Positions 6,431-14,778 of a stretch of 22,428 nt of DNA are shown piece after piece; the first letter of the stretch is position 1, and each line of letters opens with the position of its first letter. The notes below the pieces were generated by a model, which was not told where the DNA came from, did not search any database, and was given only the letters and a program-made list of their open reading frames with translations. Made by a program: the position numbers and the translations under genes. The DNA comes from Pseudobdellovibrionaceae bacterium (GTDB taxonomy: Bacteria > Bdellovibrionota > Bdellovibrionia > Bdellovibrionales > Bdellovibrionaceae): NCBI GenBank assembly GCA_947374445.1, contig CANCBY010000017.1:1-22428 (forward strand), written 5' to 3'.

Positions 6431-7177
6431 TTGTCTAGTGTTTACGTCGATGCTCTGAACTCTCTTAACTTGAGTTTTATTTGTTGGTCGGATAGCGTTG
6501 TGAGAGTGGGCATTAAAAATCCGTTTGAACGCATAATTTCTTTACTAGATCGAAGAAAAATTTTTTCAAAATTAGTTCTTCAAAAGTCTCCTATTGTACT
6601 GAAATTGACAGACGGATCTTTGGCCTCGTTTCGTGGCTTAGAAGTGTCGAAAGAGGGGGCGAACCTCGATGGTCTTGCTAACGAAAAGGCATTTGGAGGC
6701 TCAAAGCAGCGAACCGTGGTTGTCTTTTTTTATTCGGGTCGAGAGCGCTATTTTTTGCGAACAAAAGTAATTAAGTTGGCTAGTGGACTGTGGCGGATCA
6801 TGAATTCGACTGAGTTTTTCCGCCTGAATAGAAGAGACGCTTATAGAGTTTCTGTGCCCGAGAGTATTAACCTGTATCTCGTCGTCACCTCGGTCGATGG
6901 CGTAGCGGTAAAAACCCAGCTTCGGATCACTGACTTTAGTGCAACGGGGGTTAAGGTGCGTTGGGCGGGGCGGGGATTGCCAAATAAAAGCTCTCTGATC
7001 AAAGCTCGATTAATTTGGCTGAAAGGAAAAGAGTTCGCAGTGTACGGCCAGATAAAGCATCGAACCAAAGAGGGCTCTTTGGGTATTAAATTTATAGAAC
7101 TAGATTCCGTGCAAAGCGGTCGGTTTCGAATTTTGAGCATAGAGCTTCAGCAGTTGGTTAATTACACCAAGCATTAA
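6431..7177 (+). CDS. PilZ-domain protein (predicted c-di-GMP receptor)
   Basis: A protein of up to 248 residues with a C-terminal PilZ domain (about 130-240). The c-di-GMP-binding RRxxxR motif is RRDAYR (134-139) and the second motif (D/N)xSxxG is DFSATG (168-173), so all ligand-contact residues are present and binding is likely. The N-terminal part (about 40-125) has the beta-rich look of a YcgR-type N-terminal domain. YcgR-like proteins couple c-di-GMP to flagellar or gliding motility; other PilZ proteins act on polysaccharide or pili. No motility gene is nearby, so the partner is unknown. The frame has no ATG near its start. It opens with TTG at 6431 with no good Shine-Dalgarno; GTG at 6500, with GGA 7 bases upstream, is an equally possible start and would remove 23 residues. 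Confidence 0.85.
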   Translation: MSSVYVDALNSLNLSFICWSDSVVRVGIKNPFERIISLLDRRKIFSKLVLQKSPIVLKLTDGSLASFRGLEVSKEGANLDGLANEKAFGGSKQRTVVVFFYSGRERYFLRTKVIKLASGLWRIMNSTEFFRLNRRDAYRVSVPESINLYLVVTSVDGVAVKTQLRITDFSATGVKVRWAGRGLPNKSSLIKARLIWLKGKEFAVYGQIKHRTKEGSLGIKFIELDSVQSGRFRILSIELQQLVNYTKH

Positions 7178-7237
7178 ATTGTATTTTGCAGAGAGACTAA
7201 AACGAAGTAATGCCACTGGACCTTGGGTCAGCTTGCG

Positions 7238-7266
7238 TTGTGCTGTTTGGACAAGCCTCTTATAAG
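7238..7266 (+). promoter_or_regulatory. Candidate promoter of the CBS-PAS gene
   Basis: TTGTGC (7238-7243) and TATAAG (7261-7266, five of six -10 positions) are 17 bases apart and about 70 bases before the ATG at 7334. This gives the gene its own transcript, separate from the PilZ gene. Confidence 0.45.
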
Positions 7267-7333
7267 CGGCTAACTTATTTTAACATAGACAGTGGTGCGC
7301 CGTATTTATTGAATTTAGTGTGGTGGGAGTAAA

Positions 7334-8182
7334 ATGTTTCAGGCCAAAGACCTTATGATCCAGGGGACTCCGTCGATTTCGTTTGATCAGACTGTTGTAG
7401 AAGCTATTGATTTTTTAAAGACACATCCCTCTGGTTTTGTGACAGTCAAGGCGGCTGACGATCGTTACCAGGGTGTGCTGACCGAAGGCAATTTGGTAAG
7501 AATTTTTTTGCGCTCTCAAAATCAACCAGACAAGCAAGCACTGATTTTTTATCGGGATTGTTTTGAGCCGATGCAGTTGATTCATCAAGACGAAGAGTTT
7601 TCCGAGATAGTTAAAAAAATTATGACGGCTGTCGGTAACCGTGTTTTTGTGATCGACAACCAGGGTGTAGTTATTGGTCATATTACTGCTAAAGATATTT
7701 TACCAACGTTCGTCTTTAAGCCGACTGATAAACCAACAGCGGAAAAGTCTCACTCGCAAATGCCAGCAACTTTGCAAGTGCCAGGGGCTCAGCTCGACTC
7801 GATGAAATCCGAGCTATATCTTTATGAATCCTTTTTTGAGAAGTCTCCATTTATGATGCACTCAGTGAACCCGAAGGGTGTAATCCAAATGGCCAATGAA
7901 ATCTTACACACACTCTTGGGTTATCCTTATGGCGAACTTATTGGAAAAACGATCTTTGATCTTTATCCAAAAGAAAATCACAAAAAGGCCGAAGCCGGAA
8001 TTCAAACGATTTTAAATCATGGTTTTCACAAAGTGATTCAGGCTCAAATGATTGCCAAAGATGGCAAGGTTGTTGAAGTCGAAATGGCCTCGCGAGCATT
8101 GACAGATCCATCTGGAAAATCAGTTGGAACAATCACTGTCTCTCGGCCACTTAATATGGATGAGCTGCTCGCAGCACTCTAG
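7334..8182 (+). CDS. CBS-domain-pair and PAS-domain signalling protein
   Basis: A 282-residue soluble protein. Residues about 1-125 form a CBS pair (Bateman module): AKDLMIQGTPSISFDQTVVEAIDFL opens the first repeat and VFVIDNQGVVIGHITAKDIL closes the second. CBS pairs bind adenine nucleotides or related ligands. Residues about 160-275 form a PAS domain (SELYLYESFFEKSPFMMHSV, NEILHTLLGYPYGELIGKTIFDLYP, then a PAC-like end KDGKVVEVEMASRALTDPSGKSVGTITV). There is no kinase, cyclase or HTH output domain, so it must act through a partner. The ATG has GGGAG 5 bases upstream. The order of a nucleotide-sensing module before a ligand or redox sensor suggests integration of energy state with a small-molecule signal; that is inference. 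Confidence 0.87.
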   Translation: MFQAKDLMIQGTPSISFDQTVVEAIDFLKTHPSGFVTVKAADDRYQGVLTEGNLVRIFLRSQNQPDKQALIFYRDCFEPMQLIHQDEEFSEIVKKIMTAVGNRVFVIDNQGVVIGHITAKDILPTFVFKPTDKPTAEKSHSQMPATLQVPGAQLDSMKSELYLYESFFEKSPFMMHSVNPKGVIQMANEILHTLLGYPYGELIGKTIFDLYPKENHKKAEAGIQTILNHGFHKVIQAQMIAKDGKVVEVEMASRALTDPSGKSVGTITVSRPLNMDELLAAL

Positions 8183-8207
8183 CAATTTTTAAATACAAGT
8201 TTTGATC

Positions 8208-9239
8208 TTAGTAAGCCACTGAAGGAAAGCTCGGAGACGAGGATATAGCCGTGCCCACTGTTGTTGTGGTAGGAGCTTTGTTGCAGATTTGAATAGCTTC
8301 AGTCATCGCTTTTCGCTGTCGAGCGAGCTCTATTCTATCCATCGAAAATTGTGAAGAGTCACAATTGTTACTCTTTATGATGTCTTGTATGGCAGAAGCT
8401 TCTTTTGGAAACATCACAAGACCCCAAGCCAATTTTATTTGCAACCAAGCTTGTACGTATGTGCAGGTCACTTTGCGATTGGGAGGGATGTATGAGTCAG
8501 GAGATTTGTCTCCCTTAGACATGTTTTCGTGCCCACTCACAGAGAGCAAATGATAATTGTTGGCCATGAAGTTTCCATAAATGCAGCGACTTTTATAGTT
8601 CCACTTCCATGCGCCGGCTTGGTAAGCATGACGAAGAGGCACAACATGGTCGATCTGAATATCCTTTGTCGAAAAAAATCGGTTGCCAGTGTAGGGGTCA
8701 TCCCATGTTCCCGTATCAACAACGCACTTATTATTAGGCTTGAAGACAACTTGAGTTTTTGAATCGCGAATTAAAACTTTTGCTCGGCTGTTAAAGCAAG
8801 TTGCGTCAGTGGGGTCGTTGATCCAAGTTCCAAAATGAAATTTGCGATTGTATTTTTCTGTCGGCACTGGTGGTGCAGAGTCATGTTTTAACCAACGAGT
8901 GAGCGCGATAGCCGTGGTGCTAAGGCCGGCGTTTGCGGCTATTTGACGAGCCAAGGTTGCGGGCGGGCTAAAGCCGGTTGCACCTAATGCAGTGTTCGGT
9001 TTTGTCTCATCGAAAGTAAAGTACTCGTTTGGGCCCTCATCAGATGAGCCAGTTGCGTCCGTCGCCGTTGGCAGCAGTTGAGCTTGCAGCTCTTCGAGGG
9101 AGTTTTTTGCTTGCGCTTGAGGGAGAGCTAGAAGCCCCGCCAGAAGGGTCAAAAGCAGAAAGCTCTTTTGCCGAGATGGCTTTGCGACCATTTGTTTGGC
9201 GGCCTCAAAATTAGCAATCCCGTTTTTTGTAGAACTCAT
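8208..9239 (-). CDS. Secreted HNH-type nuclease (DUF1524/GmrSD C-terminal-like domain)
   Basis: A 343-residue exported protein. A signal peptide ends near residue 44 (FLLLTLLAGLLALPQAQA). The C-terminal half carries the DUF1524 HNH fold: DIQIDHVVPLRHAYQAGAW (Asp197-His198 as metal ligand and general base), then NNYHLLSVSGHENMSKGDKSP with the conserved Asn and the second metal-site region, then the CTYVQAWLQIKLAWGL helix. Such stand-alone secreted forms degrade DNA outside the cytoplasm, unlike GmrSD itself. Several Cys residues (C-x-C pairs around the core) suit disulfides in the periplasm or outside. I start at ATG 9239 behind a G-rich stretch; ATG 9191 gives a more usual 28-residue signal peptide, and a TTG at 9329 is less likely. 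A 35-residue Thr/Ser-rich tail follows the domain. Confidence 0.85.
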   Translation of the reverse strand: MSSTKNGIANFEAAKQMVAKPSRQKSFLLLTLLAGLLALPQAQAKNSLEELQAQLLPTATDATGSSDEGPNEYFTFDETKPNTALGATGFSPPATLARQIAANAGLSTTAIALTRWLKHDSAPPVPTEKYNRKFHFGTWINDPTDATCFNSRAKVLIRDSKTQVVFKPNNKCVVDTGTWDDPYTGNRFFSTKDIQIDHVVPLRHAYQAGAWKWNYKSRCIYGNFMANNYHLLSVSGHENMSKGDKSPDSYIPPNRKVTCTYVQAWLQIKLAWGLVMFPKEASAIQDIIKSNNCDSSQFSMDRIELARQRKAMTEAIQICNKAPTTTTVGTAISSSPSFPSVAY

Positions 9240-9364
9240 GATCCCCCCGGTGAGTCTGCATGAAGGCATTGAACTAGGACCTACGCCCAGATTCAACATA
9301 AGTTTTGTCAGGATATAAACAGTATGCAATGCAGCTCGGCTAACCCCCTAAAAACAGGCCTAGA

Positions 9365-9393
9365 TTGTTAAATTCAAACGATTGATTTAAAAA
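9365..9393 (+). promoter_or_regulatory. Candidate promoter of the tetR-tolC-RND operon
   Basis: TTGTTA (9365-9370) and TAAAAA (9388-9393) are exactly 17 bases apart, and the spacer is precisely the left arm of the TetR-type operator. The start would lie near 9400, about 30 bases before the ATG at 9431, which has AGGA at 9420-9423. The hexamers match four of six positions each, so the call rests partly on the overlap with the operator. Confidence 0.45.
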
Positions 9394-9419
9394 CATTGTT
9401 TTAATCAATCGTTTGAATT
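9371..9419. promoter_or_regulatory. Double TetR-type operator (17-bp perfect inverted repeat)
   Basis: AATTCAAACGATTGATT (9371-9387) and its exact reverse complement AATCAATCGTTTGAATT (9403-9419) are separated by 15 bases. Each arm is itself an imperfect palindrome, TCAA-N4-TTGA, so two repressor-dimer sites are present, 32 bases apart, about three helix turns. It lies 12 bases before the TetR start codon. Autorepression by the TetR protein is the obvious reading. A terminator is unlikely because the arms are AT-rich and no T-run follows. Confidence 0.8.
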
Positions 9420-9430
9420 AGGATAAGAGC

Positions 9431-10120
9431 ATGAAGATTAAAGGCCTTTTCGATAAAAAGCAGCCCGAAGCTCCCAGTGCGGCCAAACTTGATCCCAAAA
9501 CTGACAACGATGCTCGTTGTAAAATTAAGGATTGTGCCACGGGGCTTTTTGCACGTTTTGGTCTTGAAGGCACGAGCACTCGCGAAATTGCCAAGGCGGC
9601 GGGACTCAATCTGAGTCTTATAAGCTATTATTTCGGAGGCAAAGAAGGTCTTTATAAAACGCTTTTTGTTGAGTTTGCAACGAAGGCTCAAAAAGAAATC
9701 AAAGCTCTGATTGAAGACGCCGACATGGTGGGATTAGATCGAGAACTGTTTTTCAAAAAGATGCGAACCATCATCGAAAATATGGTTCGAATGCAAGTGT
9801 CAAACCCTGAAATGATGATGCTGATGCAGAGAGAGACTCTCGAGGGTCTCCCGCATGCCAGAGAGGTGTGGGAAGAAGTTTTTCATAGCCTTGGAGAGCA
9901 AATTGTTTCGGTTTTTGAAGTTGCTAGAGACCGAAAAATTATTCGCTCTGATCTCAATCTTCAATTTCATTTTTTGTCGATGGTTCACGCCATCGATATG
10001 GTTTTCATTTCGACTCGTTGTCACGGACCGTGGGAGAAAAAACTTTTTCGTATCCCTGAGGACAGCGTTAAAATTTCAGATCAAATTTTTACCGTCTTTA
10101 TAGAAGGAATAGCATTATGA
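9431..10120 (+). CDS. TetR-family transcriptional repressor
   Basis: A 229-residue regulator. The N-terminal HTH domain (about 28-80) is typical: CATGLFARFGLEGTSTREIA, then the recognition helix and TetR signature AGLNLSLISYYFGGKEGLYKTLF. The C-terminal ligand domain (about 90-229) is helical and Met/Phe-rich (PEMMMLMQRETLEG), suited to a hydrophobic ligand. It is the first gene of an operon; its stop codon overlaps the start of the TolC-like gene in ATGA (10117-10120). The double operator upstream indicates that it represses its own operon, and the ligand is probably a substrate of the pump. The N-terminal extension of about 27 residues before the HTH is longer than usual; the ATG is supported by AGGA 7 bases upstream. 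The family is certain; the ligand is unknown. Confidence 0.93.
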   Translation: MKIKGLFDKKQPEAPSAAKLDPKTDNDARCKIKDCATGLFARFGLEGTSTREIAKAAGLNLSLISYYFGGKEGLYKTLFVEFATKAQKEIKALIEDADMVGLDRELFFKKMRTIIENMVRMQVSNPEMMMLMQRETLEGLPHAREVWEEVFHSLGEQIVSVFEVARDRKIIRSDLNLQFHFLSMVHAIDMVFISTRCHGPWEKKLFRIPEDSVKISDQIFTVFIEGIAL

Positions 10121-11574
10121 TAAAACGAAAAGAATTTTGGTGGACCCTCATTTCGATGACGGCCCTGCTGGTAGCTATGGCTCAAAGCTCACGCGCCTTG
10201 AGCTTGGATGAGTATCTCGCAATTGTCGCCCAAAAGCATGGCGGACTTAAAGCGCTTGATGCTTCAAAGGAAGCCGCAGAAGGGCGAAAAACAAGCCAAG
10301 AAATTGATCTCTCGCCTGTATTGACTTTGTCAGGGAGCTATCTTGATGACAAAAAAACAACGGCCAGCTCGCCGACCTACTTGATCAATCACAATGAGGT
10401 GAGGTCTTATTCGTTGGGACTTGCTAAGAAATTTGTCAGCGGCACCCAATTGCAGGTTTCGACGACGGCGCAGCAGATAAATACAGACTACACTAACTCT
10501 GGAACGGGCGGAGCTGCTCAGGTTGGTGTTGGAGCTGCAGCCTTGAGCTTTTCTCAAAGCTTGTGGAAAGATTCTTTTGGTGTTGGGACACGTAAAAAAG
10601 TTGAGCGTCAAAAATTGACAGCTGATCTTGAACAACAAGGCTATGACTTGCAAGCTCAGCAGCTCTTGATTGATGCCGAAGCGGCTTACTGGGATTTGAT
10701 TTATCAGCAAAATGAAGTCGAGCTGCGAAGTTCAAGTTTGGAGCGGGCAAAAAGAATCGAGACCTGGGTTAAGCAAAGGTATGGTAACGGTATAGGTGAT
10801 AAGGCTGACGTTCTGAATGCTCAAGGGTTGCTTGCAACAAGAGAGCTGCAGCTTGTGATGTCCCAGGATGATTTAAAGGCGGCGCAACAAAAAGTGATTG
10901 ATATTCTTGAGCTTAAAAAAGGCGATTCATTGCCTGAACTCAAAGGAGATATGAATTCGCGTCGAGATCTTACGAGCTATCTGGGCGGCCAAAAAACCGG
11001 GCGTGTCTTGCGCTTGGACTCATACCTTAGTGTTATCGAGAGTAAAGCCAAAGCGCTCGTAGCCGATGAAGTCGTCGAAAGCATGAAGCCGGACTTGTCG
11101 CTTTCGGGTTCTTATCAAACGAACGCGTATGTTTACGGAGAAGGTGTGACTTCGGGATTTAACCAGGCGACAAAAACAGATAAGCCCACAGCTTATGTGG
11201 CCCTTCAGTTAACATGGTTGCTGGACGGAGATGTGAAAAATGCCAATCGCAATGCCGCAAAAAAAGATGCCTTAGCTGCGGCTTTAAGGCAAGAGCGAAA
11301 GCTATTAGAGAGCGAATCAACTTGGTCTGAAATTCAGCGGCGCTATTCTGAGCTCTCGAAAAAAATTGAACTCGCAGCCAAAATAAGTCGTGTTCAAACT
11401 GACAAGGCTGCCGCCGAAAGAGACAAGCTTTCAAAAGGCCGTAGTATTACCTCTCAGGTAATCACGGCAGAGCAAGATGCGGCCGAGGCAGAGCTCACAC
11501 TCTCAAAACTCAAAGTAGAACAAAGAAAGCTCGAAGTCCAAGGACGCCTTTTCGTTAAGGTAGGTGACAAATGA
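10117..11574 (+). CDS. TolC-family outer-membrane efflux channel
   Basis: A 485-residue outer-membrane factor. A signal peptide (MIKRKEFWWTLISMTALLVAMAQSSRA) is followed by SLDEYLAIVAQKHGG, the usual start of the first OEP repeat. Two OEP repeats can be seen by their long Ala/Glu/Gln/Lys-rich helices (about 150-255 and 360-480). The beta-strand regions are around 60-130 (DLSPVLTLSGSYLDD) and 310-370 (MKPDLSLSGSYQTNAYVYGE), the standard trimeric beta-barrel with periplasmic alpha-tunnel. Both ends are translationally coupled: ATGA overlaps with tetR upstream and with the RND gene downstream (11571-11574). It provides the exit duct for the RND pump. No adaptor gene lies between or beside them. 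Confidence 0.92.
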   Translation: MIKRKEFWWTLISMTALLVAMAQSSRALSLDEYLAIVAQKHGGLKALDASKEAAEGRKTSQEIDLSPVLTLSGSYLDDKKTTASSPTYLINHNEVRSYSLGLAKKFVSGTQLQVSTTAQQINTDYTNSGTGGAAQVGVGAAALSFSQSLWKDSFGVGTRKKVERQKLTADLEQQGYDLQAQQLLIDAEAAYWDLIYQQNEVELRSSSLERAKRIETWVKQRYGNGIGDKADVLNAQGLLATRELQLVMSQDDLKAAQQKVIDILELKKGDSLPELKGDMNSRRDLTSYLGGQKTGRVLRLDSYLSVIESKAKALVADEVVESMKPDLSLSGSYQTNAYVYGEGVTSGFNQATKTDKPTAYVALQLTWLLDGDVKNANRNAAKKDALAAALRQERKLLESESTWSEIQRRYSELSKKIELAAKISRVQTDKAAAERDKLSKGRSITSQVITAEQDAAEAELTLSKLKVEQRKLEVQGRLFVKVGDK

Positions 11575-14500
11575 ATCTCGCAGCACTCTCAATTAAAAGG
11601 CCTATTTTTATTACATGTATTGTGAGCTTGATGCTCATTCTTGGACTCATTTCAATGAATAAAATGAGCGTGGATTTGTTTCCGGATGTGACATTTCCGA
11701 CAATCTTTATTCAGAACTTTTATCCTGGAGCTTCTCCGAAAGACATGGAGAAACTCGTTTCTAAAATTATTGAAGACGAGATGGGAAGTCTTTCGGGTTT
11801 GGATAAACTCTATTCGCAAAATGCGGATGGCATTTCTTATGTAACTTTGATGTTCAAAATCGGAACTGATGTCAAAGATGCGGAGCAACAGATTCGTCAG
11901 CGTTTGGGGAACATTCGCTCCAAGCTTCCGACAGATATGAAAGACCCTATTGTGCGTCGCTTTGACCCTGCCGATCAGGCAGTGGTACAATTGGCCGTGA
12001 CGGGAAATATGAAGCCCGCTCAGCTTTTTGATGTCGTCGATCAGACGATCAAGACGCAGTTTGAAACAATACCTGGCGTGGGACTCGTTAACATCATTGG
12101 TGGTCGCAAACGTGAAATTCAGGTGCTTGTTGATAAAGACAAATTGCAGGACCGTCAGATCTCATTGCTGCAAATTGCCGATAAAATTCGAAATACATCA
12201 AAGGACGTTCCGGTCGGAAAGCTTGAAAACTCAAGCAACGAAACGACTGTGCGAGCTTCAGGTGAGTTTGAAACTGTAGCGGCCATCGGCAAGGTGAATG
12301 TTAACTTCTTGGGCTCGGACAGAGGCGTCAAGCTTGACTCTGTGGCTGAAGTTAAAGAGGGCCTTGAGCAAGAGGAGTCTGCTTTTGCTTTTCGAGATAA
12401 GTCGAATCAATTTAAGAGAATGGATTCAATTTCTCTGAGCATCTATAAGCAATCAGGATCTAACACCGTTAAGATTGTTGATTTAGTTCAAGCTAAAATT
12501 GGCAAAGTGAATGACATACTGAAAGCACGGAATATCGATGCCAAAGTGAGCTTGGTGCGAGAGAACTCTCGCCCGATCCGCTTGAATATTGCTGACGTGA
12601 GCGAGTCGATCATGATCGGTATCGCACTTTGTATTTTTGTGGTGTTCTTTTTCTTGGGTTCAGGAAAATCAACATTGATCACGGGAATGGCTTTGCCGAA
12701 CTCGCTTTTGGGCGGCTTTGTGATCATGTACGCGATGGGTTTTACAATCAACATTTTGACTTTGCTAGCGCTCTCGCTGGCTGTGGGCTTGTTGATTGAT
12801 GATGCGATTGTTGTGCGGGAAAATATCTTCCGTCATATTGAGATGGGTAAATCTCCGATGCAGGCTTCACTAGACGGAACCAAAGAAGTTTCGCTCGCAG
12901 TTATTGCAACTACTTTGGTTGTGATTTCGGTGTTTGGCCCGATCGCCTTTTTGGATGGAATCATTGGCCAGTTCTTTAGGCAGTTCGGATTGACTGTCGT
13001 CTTCACGATGCTGATTTCATTGTTTGATGCTTTTACTATGGCGCCGATGATGTCGACTTATCTTGCGACTTCAGCGGATCATCACCGTGGCAATGGATTG
13101 ATTGATCGAGTTCTCAACAAGTTTGATGCCTTTCAAAATTGGCTCGAGAAGAAATATGTAGGATCTGTTGAGTGGGTTTTAAAAAATCGACTTAAAGTAT
13201 TGGTCTCAGCTTTTGGAATTTTTGTGGCGAGTCTGTTTGTAGGCGCGATATTGCCAAAAAACTTTTTACCACCAGCAGATAATGGCGAGTTTCAAGTGAC
13301 GGTTGAGTTGCCATTGGGCACCTCACTTGAAAAAACTAAAACCTATATTGTTGGAGTTGAGGACGAGATTGTTAAGACTAAAGGCATTGAGCTGATTTCA
13401 ACTGTCGCAGGTTATTCGACTCGCCCTGAAGCCAATAAGGCAACGATCTATGTGCGTTTGGCACCTCGCAAAGAGCGCGAAGGCAATACAAGCTTTATGA
13501 AAATCAAAGTGCGTGAAGCCTTAGCTAAATTCCAAAAAGAGTCGCTGATTCAGATTGGCGATATTGATATCGGTGGCAGCGGTCAGAAAATTTTGCAGCT
13601 TTCGATTCGCGGTGAAGACTTGGATGAACTCAGTGCTTATGTTGAAAAGTTGAAGCCTCGTCTTGAGAAAATCCCAGGTCTGGTTGACGTTGATACTAAC
13701 TACCGCACTGGCAAACCTGAGATTCAGGTGGTGTTTGACCGTCAAAAAGCGGAGGCCTTGGGTGTTTCAACGGTAACTGCAGGGGCAGAATTAAGATCGC
13801 GGCTTGAGGGCAATGTGCCAGCAGTATTTCGCGAGAACGGAAATGAGTACGACATACGTATTCGCATGCGCGAACAAGATCGTGACGTGAGAAAGGAATT
13901 TGCTTCGACTCAAGTTCCAAATGCCAATTACAACATGATTCCGTTGAACAAAGTGGCTGATCTGAAAGAAGTGAAAACTTATTCTGCTATTAATCGTCTA
14001 AATAAAGGCCGTTATATCATGGTTGATGCTAACCTTGGGCCGGGTGGTAACCTGGGTAATATAACCACGGAGATTGAAAAAATCTTACGCACGGACGCAG
14101 ATCTAAAAATCCCTACATCTTTGGGATATGAGTTCATCGGTCAGGCCGATGACTTTAAGGTTTTAATTCAAAACATGCTTATGGCCATTGGTTTAGGCGT
14201 TTTGTTGATCTACTTGGTGCTGAGCTCGCTTTATGAAAGCTTTATCACTCCGCTCACGATTCTTTTGGCCTTGCCATTGGCAATGACAGGAGCTTTCGGA
14301 GGTTTGTTGATTACAGGTAAAGCCATTGATCTGTTTTCGATGATTGGTATCGTGATGCTCTTGGGGGTTGTGGCGAAGAACTCGATTCTTTTGGTGGACT
14401 ACGCCAACCAGCAAATGGAAGCTGGGATGGAGAGGACGCAGGCGATCTTGGCTGCTTGTCGCTCGCGACTTCGTCCCATCTTGATGACAAGTTTTGCCTT

Positions 14501-14699
14501 GATCGGCGGAACCATTCCAATTGCGGTGGGATTGAATGAAGCCTCTGCGCAAAGAACTTCGATGGGTGTTGCAATCATCGGAGGTTTGATCAGCTCAACG
14601 GTTCTGACACTGATCGTGGTTCCGGCAGCGTTTGGTTATATCGATGATTTCCGTCGATGGGTTTCTCGCAAGCTTAAGTTCACGAACCCTTCGGCTTAG
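11571..14699 (+). CDS. RND-family efflux transporter (AcrB/MexB-like, HAE1 type)
   Basis: A 1042-residue inner-membrane proton-driven pump of normal RND length. It begins MNLAALSIKRPIFITCIV, a standard RND start, and then has VDLFPDVTFPTIFIQNFYPGASPKDME, the first porter-domain signature. The proton-relay residues are present: Asp410-Asp411 in TM4 (GLLIDDAIVVREN) and Lys936 in TM10 (GVVAKNSILLVDYA). Twelve membrane helices fall at the expected places, with two large periplasmic loops (about 30-340 and 560-865). This composition suits multidrug, lipid or solvent export rather than metal export (no Met-rich or CusA motifs). It is the last gene of the tetR operon. A membrane-fusion protein is missing, so the pump must borrow an adaptor encoded elsewhere or work without one. 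The substrate cannot be told. Confidence 0.95.
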   Translation: MNLAALSIKRPIFITCIVSLMLILGLISMNKMSVDLFPDVTFPTIFIQNFYPGASPKDMEKLVSKIIEDEMGSLSGLDKLYSQNADGISYVTLMFKIGTDVKDAEQQIRQRLGNIRSKLPTDMKDPIVRRFDPADQAVVQLAVTGNMKPAQLFDVVDQTIKTQFETIPGVGLVNIIGGRKREIQVLVDKDKLQDRQISLLQIADKIRNTSKDVPVGKLENSSNETTVRASGEFETVAAIGKVNVNFLGSDRGVKLDSVAEVKEGLEQEESAFAFRDKSNQFKRMDSISLSIYKQSGSNTVKIVDLVQAKIGKVNDILKARNIDAKVSLVRENSRPIRLNIADVSESIMIGIALCIFVVFFFLGSGKSTLITGMALPNSLLGGFVIMYAMGFTINILTLLALSLAVGLLIDDAIVVRENIFRHIEMGKSPMQASLDGTKEVSLAVIATTLVVISVFGPIAFLDGIIGQFFRQFGLTVVFTMLISLFDAFTMAPMMSTYLATSADHHRGNGLIDRVLNKFDAFQNWLEKKYVGSVEWVLKNRLKVLVSAFGIFVASLFVGAILPKNFLPPADNGEFQVTVELPLGTSLEKTKTYIVGVEDEIVKTKGIELISTVAGYSTRPEANKATIYVRLAPRKEREGNTSFMKIKVREALAKFQKESLIQIGDIDIGGSGQKILQLSIRGEDLDELSAYVEKLKPRLEKIPGLVDVDTNYRTGKPEIQVVFDRQKAEALGVSTVTAGAELRSRLEGNVPAVFRENGNEYDIRIRMREQDRDVRKEFASTQVPNANYNMIPLNKVADLKEVKTYSAINRLNKGRYIMVDANLGPGGNLGNITTEIEKILRTDADLKIPTSLGYEFIGQADDFKVLIQNMLMAIGLGVLLIYLVLSSLYESFITPLTILLALPLAMTGAFGGLLITGKAIDLFSMIGIVMLLGVVAKNSILLVDYANQQMEAGMERTQAILAACRSRLRPILMTSFALIGGTIPIAVGLNEASAQRTSMGVAIIGGLISSTVLTLIVVPAAFGYIDDFRRWVSRKLKFTNPSA

Positions 14700-14718
14700 T
14701 TTTTATTAGCTTTGATGT

Positions 14719-14740
14719 GCCTGGCCACCTTCGGCCAGGC
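14719..14740 (+). terminator. GC-rich hairpin after the RND operon, probable terminator
   Basis: GCCTGGCC and GGCCAGGC form a perfect 8-bp stem around a 6-base loop (ACCTTC), 20 bases after the pump's stop. No T-run follows, so termination would be weak or assisted; the hairpin may instead protect the 3' end of the mRNA. Confidence 0.45.
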
Positions 14741-14778
14741 CACCTAACGGGTATTTGTGGTCCTATCGGAGGGCTACT

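Noticed and set aside
9371..9419. Inverted repeat read as a terminator
   Set aside because: The arms are AT-rich, there is no following T-run, and the location just before a TetR gene fits an operator better.
10330..10750. Minus-strand frames opposite the TolC-like gene
   Set aside because: They are inside a coding gene with clear family motifs; there is no ribosome site or domain.
14193..14574. Two minus-strand frames rich in Gln, His and Ser opposite the end of the RND gene
   Set aside because: They lie wholly inside the well-supported RND coding sequence and look like reverse-strand codon shadows.
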